A stretch of DNA of 64,000 bases, from the NCBI GenBank assembly GCA_030407005.1, contig JAUDYN010000001.1:868001-932000 (forward strand), in the 5' to 3' direction. Position numbers and translations under genes: made by a program. Each line of letters starts with the position of its first letter. Positions within the stretch are counted from its first letter, which is position 1. Under the pieces are notes generated by a model. It worked only from the letters and a program-made list of their open reading frames with translations, made no database searches and was not told the DNA's origin. Source of the stretch: Desarmillaria ectypa. Its lineage: Eukaryota; Basidiomycota; Agaricomycetes; Agaricales; Physalacriaceae. Shown here piece after piece: positions 58,700-64,000 of the stretch.

Positions 58700-61130
58700 T
58701 GGGGCATCTTACCCTCTCAGAGACGGATAACAGGTCCAACAATGGCCATGGAGTTATCCTGCGCAATGGCGGACGGGCTGGATGTGGTTCAATGTGGGCT
58801 TCCTGTCCACGCTGAGAAAGAAGATGACTGGAAGATAGCCGGCACCGTCCTGAGACGGAATGGAGTACGGTAGGAATATACATAATTTCTATGTCCTGCG
58901 ACTGCTCTCGGGTGAACGTTTGAGACTATTTTTGTTTCATACGAATAGCAAGGACCTTTCGCCGCCATTCCCGCACTCCGGTATTGACTTGAGATGGTAT
59001 ACGTCCAGCTAACATATGTCCTGATCATCGGTTATGCTCCCCCGCAGAACACTGCTGTGCTCAAGTAGCAATGAACTACCCTCTTCTTTGACAGTCCTGT
59101 TATGATCGCCTGCGGGGGGCGAGATACGAAGAGATGGGTATCTCTCTAGCAGCGTACCTTTGTTGCCAGGAGCCTAGTACTTCTGCACATTTATTCCCCT
59201 ACGAATGTGAGTCCGCGGATATCTCACCTCCGCTACAAGTCTCTTGTATTGGTGGTCCCTTCACATTGCGATTTCTGTTTTTGACCAATCCGCTACTGTA
59301 CATTACGCGCAGAAAGAATGAACTTACTTTGTGTGCCTGTGCAACAGTTGCAGTCAATGCATTCTCTAACGTTGCAAAGTTGATGATTTGGATATCATTC
59401 TAATCTTGTTATTTAAAACACAATCATACAGGAACATTGAGGATAAACAAGAGACCCCACAAAAAACGGGCTAGACTCAAGAGCTACCACGATAGTCTCG
59501 CATCTTGATAATCTGTATCATCATTGATACACAAAGTACTTAAAGTGTTCCTTGACACCGTCTTCTTCGACTGGAGAAGGTAAGACTCGTTCTATCAGGG
59601 CTTGTTGGTCTATGTCAGGATAAGATCGTGAAGGGTCTTCGAAGCAAAAGCAAAATCGGGGGCCGGATGCGCTAATAGGTTGCCCAGACCTGCGCGGGTG
59701 GATTAGAACTCAAGTTTGATGTCGTCGCCATGAGGACCATTGATGAACATATCGGGCGTGATGTCCTAAAGATTTATTTGGTGGATTTGTACCGGAAATT
59801 CATCGAAGACATCTGATAGTGTGTCGTCGTCATGATGGTGATAATAGATGAGCAGTACAAACGCGTTGAGAGTTGTGCATACTTTTTGTTAACATCAAAT
59901 CTCCTAGATACTGCTACTGGAATTTGTGTACCATATCTCAACGCTGGCTTATGAAGCTCAGACGGTAGATCGGAGAATAGACCCGGTAACTTGTGTAACT
60001 TACGCATATCTGCCAGGCCCAGAGCATCCATTCAGTAAAGCAGCAAACCGCCCTGAAAGAAATACAAATTTATCTCTACAGAAACAATTCGCAACCTCAT
60101 ACCGAAGTTGCTCCTCCAGTTTACTAAACTTTACTAACAGTTTACGCTCTCTCTCACCTCATCCTTGGCTTCTAACTGAGCGATTCGTTGTTATTTCGCT
60201 TCATCCCTGGCTTCTAGATCTTTGCATCTGGATACCAGTTGATCGACATTGAAGCCCGCCTTCTTTAGCATCGGACAACTTTCTTTGTGCGCCTACCTCC
60301 TGTTTTGACTCGTTAAAACCCACTTAACAAGGACACAAAGTTGTAGACTCACCTTCATTATTTCAAAGTCAGTTTTAGGATGTTTGAGATTTACGACATG
60401 AGAGTAGTCCTTCTGTGTTTTTCCGTAGAACCTGGGCGATGTAGACAAGTCGAATGATACTTTGAGTTGGCGGGCACGAAGTGTTGGAGCATCTTGAAGT
60501 GTCGCCCATCACAGCGCAGTTGACATCGGGATCATCGGTTGTCAGGAAAGGACTTTCTTTATTACATCCTGTTGCTTCTATTAGTGTACACGGCGTGTAG
60601 ACAAATGGTTAGCTGAATGATGGCAACCCTCGCCTGTTTGCGAGTTCCCTGCTGAAATCCGGGTGAGCACTGGAGAATTACCGCTCATTCTGACACAAAG
60701 GAGAGAAAGGAATGGCCTTGACGTCACCGCGATGGCGGTACTGCTTCAAAAAGACATGGGAAAGATGAACGGTAGTATTAGTGGTGGTGGTGGTTGGAGA
60801 GGAGTCTTGGATTTCTGACTTCGAGTCGGTCAGAAATCGCCAGACCTTTCAGCCAAAAAATTTAATGATTTAATTTACTTCCCTCGGAATTTGCCAGATA
60901 TTCTACCGTAGTCTGCTCTCATATGACGCTGACATAGATAGAGGAGAATAAACATGACAGCGGCTGTTGGTTTTATTCTACATTTGTATTCTATGGGCGT
61001 GCATTGGATAAAGATAAAGTTGTGGAATACAGACAACCGACATCAAATAATACAAGCTTCTGCGCCCCATCTGCCTCTCCCAATTTGCGCATTGAACTAC
61101 TGAGAGACTCTTGGCCAGGACCCCTCTAAC
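58700..61130. other. Intergenic region between Rit1 and the calpain gene
   Basis: No gene is supported. A GGTGGTGGTGGTTGG run lies near 60783-60797. Open frames at 59.13-59.40 and 59.93-60.25 kb have no recognisable domain. AT-rich patches occur near 60.85 kb. Confidence 0.4.
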
Positions 61131-61137
61131 CCCAGGT

Positions 61138-64000
61138 TCAAGACTTTGCACACTTCGGCCGCAGTTCAACTTCTACTCCCGAGACAGAACTGTAAACAAT
61201 CAACTGGAACGCAGCTTCGATTCCCGGATTAAACGTCGAGGGTATGATCCAGTATTTCCCTCGGTTGAGGGATATCTGAGGTGTGACGACGCCAGAGATA
61301 GCATCATCGTATGCACCAGAAGTGGCTAGATGTGAAGCGGTATACTCAGAAACATTGGCGGGGTATATAGTGACGTTAAGCGGAGAACTGGATGAGGGAC
61401 GAACGAGCTGTAGTCGGACTCTGTAAAGGCACGTTTATCAAGAGAAAGAGTCTGGGAAAATATCGAACATTCTTACTTCATCTGAGCGGCTGATGGACAG
61501 TCGACCTCATATATAGGGTTGTGCGCATACTGTCTGAATCTAGGGCCTCCCACCGCTGTGTCAACGTCCCTGAGTGTACGTATTAGTACAATATAATCGC
61601 CTAGAGTATGCGCTGACCCACCAAGCTCCGCGAATAACCCTGCTGTACATCCCGACACCCTCCTGTGGAATGGGAGTTAAGTCGAACCGCGAAGTACTCT
61701 CCACCTTCAGGTTATATGAGCCAGTCTTGTGCGGCTCGAGGGCCGAGAGTATGACGTTGTAGTCCCCAGCTATGTACAGAAAACTGATGTCAGTTCGAAA
61801 GGCGTACAAGTTTAGCTTAATTATCCTACCTCCAAGTTCTTGCGAAAGCCTGGCTAAACCATAGCTGTAAGCACCCGAGCTGGAAACGACGTCTCTCTCA
61901 GCCAGCCTATCTAATGTTAGCACGTATCACAACCGAAGGTGGGAAATTAAACGCACTCAAATACTCGATGACCCTGAGACCACACAACCGTTATATTGAC
62001 GGGCAGATCTTTGGCTGTATGCATGGTCAAGCTGACTTTGGATTTACTCCGAATATGCGCCATTGGGTGAATTTGTAGATGATATTGAGGGTTGACCATA
62101 TATGTTGGAAACGTGGAGTTTCCTCCTGCATTCTTCTGAGTGAATGAACTATCAATCTGATTCCACTGTGAGTGGAGCGTTCATTTGGGATATTTATGTA
62201 TGAGGCACCTCTGTCGTGAACGGCGGTATCGGAACATTGGTATCCCATGAAATTGTGACAGCAGAATGGGCATATACTGTTAACGTAAAACCGACATCTT
62301 GAGACTTCCCGTCGTACGAGGCAAGTATGACCAAGGTTCCGGAAAGTTGATTCCTAGAAATTCTAGATTTGACCTGACCAGTTGAGTATGACGTCTGATG
62401 TAGACCGACGGAAACTCACTAGCACATGTGTGCTATTTGTGTACACCCCCTGCAGCATGCATGAATTGAAAAGTAGGTATAAAAATATTCGATATCACCT
62501 TTGCGGAGAGCAGACTGTTATCGCAAACCGTTATGTTATCGTCATCTGTTTCCACTTGTAAAGCTATAAACTCAGATGTCTCCCGACTCGTTGAAAGGTG
62601 TCGCGTTAATAAGACCCAGATCTCATCCTCCTTGACTGCGCTGTCTGTAACGCTGAAGTTGGCTCTGAGTTGACGCGTGCAGCCTGTAACAACAGTGAGG
62701 TGAATGGCAACGTTGGCATGGCCGATCATCTTCTTACCATTAGCACATGCTTTCCTTTTCCATTGTCTACAAGCGGAGTAAATAATAGCAAGCGTGACCA
62801 AGCAATTATTAAGCGAACCCGTGGAATGTTAATGTGTTCTTCCAGCCTTGCGTATCCCAGCTGATATAGATGCCGTCAAAGACGACAAGGGCATCCGACC
62901 ATGGTATGCGTAAGGTTCCTGGCACATTTGAGAGATCTTCTACCAATGTACAACGATTGCACTAACTTGTCTCTTGCTTATCATCATCTGGGGATATCCA
63001 CGGATCCAAAACGGTTAATACTCGCTCTTTGTCATTTTCCTCGACGTCTGCGCGGTATCGGGGTTATGGACGTTTTCCGCTGCAACGAGAGCCCTGCGCA
63101 CCTATTACTGCATAACTGTGAGACGACAAGATATCCACCGAATCCCAGCGTATGCCGGGTCTCGCACCAGTCCCCAGTGTTAAAACACAGTCACCTTTTG
63201 GGTCGATCAGAACCCGCATGATCCGAGCGTGGCGCGACTCACCGCGAGTGAAGCCTTCTAGAAGTTTTGACCAAGTCTTTTCACGTTCGAAGTTACTGCT
63301 ACAGGCAGCTTTAACTACATTTTCCAGAACTGCCCTATAGAGTGGCTTACCTTTGGATATCTAGCTGCTCGGGAATCCATCCGTCGAACGTGCTGCTAGA
63401 CATTAGGAAATAGAAGGAGTCTCGGACAGTGAAAGACTGACTGAATGTCGATGCACGAATTTCTAGGCTGCAGAATTGAATCAGATAAAAAGGTGAACGA
63501 GAATCGCGACGCACGATCCAGGGAAATCGTATCCACCCATTAACTTCATGTACTATTTCCGTCCATCCATTAGAAAAGGCACATACACATAAGAATCAGA
63601 ATAACATACGGCTTTCTCGATGAGACTCGGCCAAATTGCCGACCTCGGTGGATCAGAGCCTTCTTGGACGCGACAAGTCATGCACATCAAAGAAGAGAGG
63701 GTGGGGTGGTAGGGCAGTTTATCATCAATAACTGAGGTACAACATGTGAATCAGAAGACGGCAGTGACTCAGGCAGATACAGACCTATCTATAGTATGGC
63801 CATGTTGGTCAATAACTGAATATTGTAAAACGTGATACATACGCGTCTGAAAGCTCCATTCAGCAGAAACTTCACATCGCAGCGACCAGTCTTTGGAGAG
63901 TAATATAGAAACGAAGGCGACTTTCACGAAGTTGTCAACTCGTTGATGCAAGATAGTTTAAGGGCTTACGCTTAGCGGAAATCTACGAAAATGCTCCAGG
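61138..64000 (-). CDS. RIM13: Calpain-like cysteine protease PalB/Rim13 (5' end beyond the window)
   Basis: This is the protease of the ambient-pH (PalB/Rim13) signalling pathway, acting at ESCRT-marked membranes to cleave PacC/Rim101. Reading the reverse strand from the right edge: KFLLNGAFRR (about 63.86 kb), SLIEKAY, STFDGWIPEQLDIQ, GDCVLTLGTGARP (about 63.18 kb), SSHSYAVI with the catalytic His (codon 63118-63120), VLTVLDPWIS, SDALVVFDGIYISWDTQGWKN. Then come calpain domain III blocks: DEIWVLLTRHLSTSRETSEF; GAYSYGLARLSQE; FDLTPIPQEGVGMYSRVIRG; DVDTAVGGPRFRQYAHNPIYE; and SLNRGKYWIIPSTFNPGIEA, ending ELRPKCAKS at the stop 61138. The catalytic Cys exon and the MIT domain lie beyond 64000. 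The usual catalytic Asn (NPW) reads Asp here. At least eight introns are needed. Confidence 0.88.

Noticed and set aside
1..64000. CRISPR arrays, insertion sequences, bacterial ribosome binding sites
   Set aside because: The window is eukaryotic; no spaced direct-repeat arrays or bacterial signals were seen.

Overview
The window looks like a gene-rich nuclear scaffold from an agaricomycete (mushroom-forming basidiomycete). Reasons seen in the sequence: protein-coding genes on both strands cut by many 45-60 nt GT-AG introns; short intergenic spaces; clear TATA boxes; several F-box/LRR genes; a DUF6534-type seven-helix membrane protein pair; an intron-containing tRNA-Trp; and fungal families such as a GT15 mannosyltransferase, an OPT transporter, Zn2Cys6 regulator, Rit1 and the PalB/Rim13 calpain. 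All gene models are hand-spliced from the sequence; family names come from recognised motifs, not searches.

Layout. 0-6 kb: an unrecognised TATA-driven gene start (518), an unrecognised intron-rich reverse gene (2.9-4.0 kb) and a decayed alpha/beta-hydrolase (4.15-5.6 kb). 6.7-15.4 kb: a duplicated accessory block with two intact DUF6534 membrane-protein paralogues (reverse), interleaved with decayed protein-kinase-like genes and an APH-type kinase relic (forward). 16.3-18 kb: alpha-1,2-mannosyltransferase (GT15). 18.6-19.3 kb: small secreted protein. 20.1-20.8 kb: dual-specificity phosphatase. 22.0-22.3 kb: inverted duplication of a short coding segment. 22.7-24.4 kb: type II membrane protein with a repetitive beta-solenoid-like ectodomain. 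25.3-26.6 kb: F-box/LRR gene. 27.9-33.2 kb: tandem pair of a two-part protein (secreted Cys-containing domain plus TLC-like membrane domain); the first copy is intact, the second decayed. 33.36 kb: tRNA-Trp(CCA), followed by an AT-rich island.

38.8-42.3 kb: intact OPT-family oligopeptide transporter. 42.7-44.9 kb: F-box pseudogene. 45.4-46.5 kb: Old Yellow Enzyme pseudogene, convergent with a Zn2Cys6 transcription factor (46.8-49.8 kb). 52-53 and 55.5-56.6 kb: two more F-box-type genes. 57.0-58.7 kb: initiator-tRNA ribosylphosphate transferase Rit1. 61.1-64 kb: PalB/Rim13 calpain-like protease, cut by the right edge.

How they fit together. Housekeeping functions (Golgi mannosylation, tRNA modification, peptide uptake, pH-signalling protease, phosphatase) sit as single intact genes. 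They alternate with accessory islands made of duplicated and partly dead membrane-protein, kinase and F-box families. There is no operon logic. The most unusual items are the DUF6534/kinase repeating module, the tandem secreted-domain/TLC-like protein pair and the inverted coding repeat at 22 kb. I found no phage, CRISPR or bacterial features.
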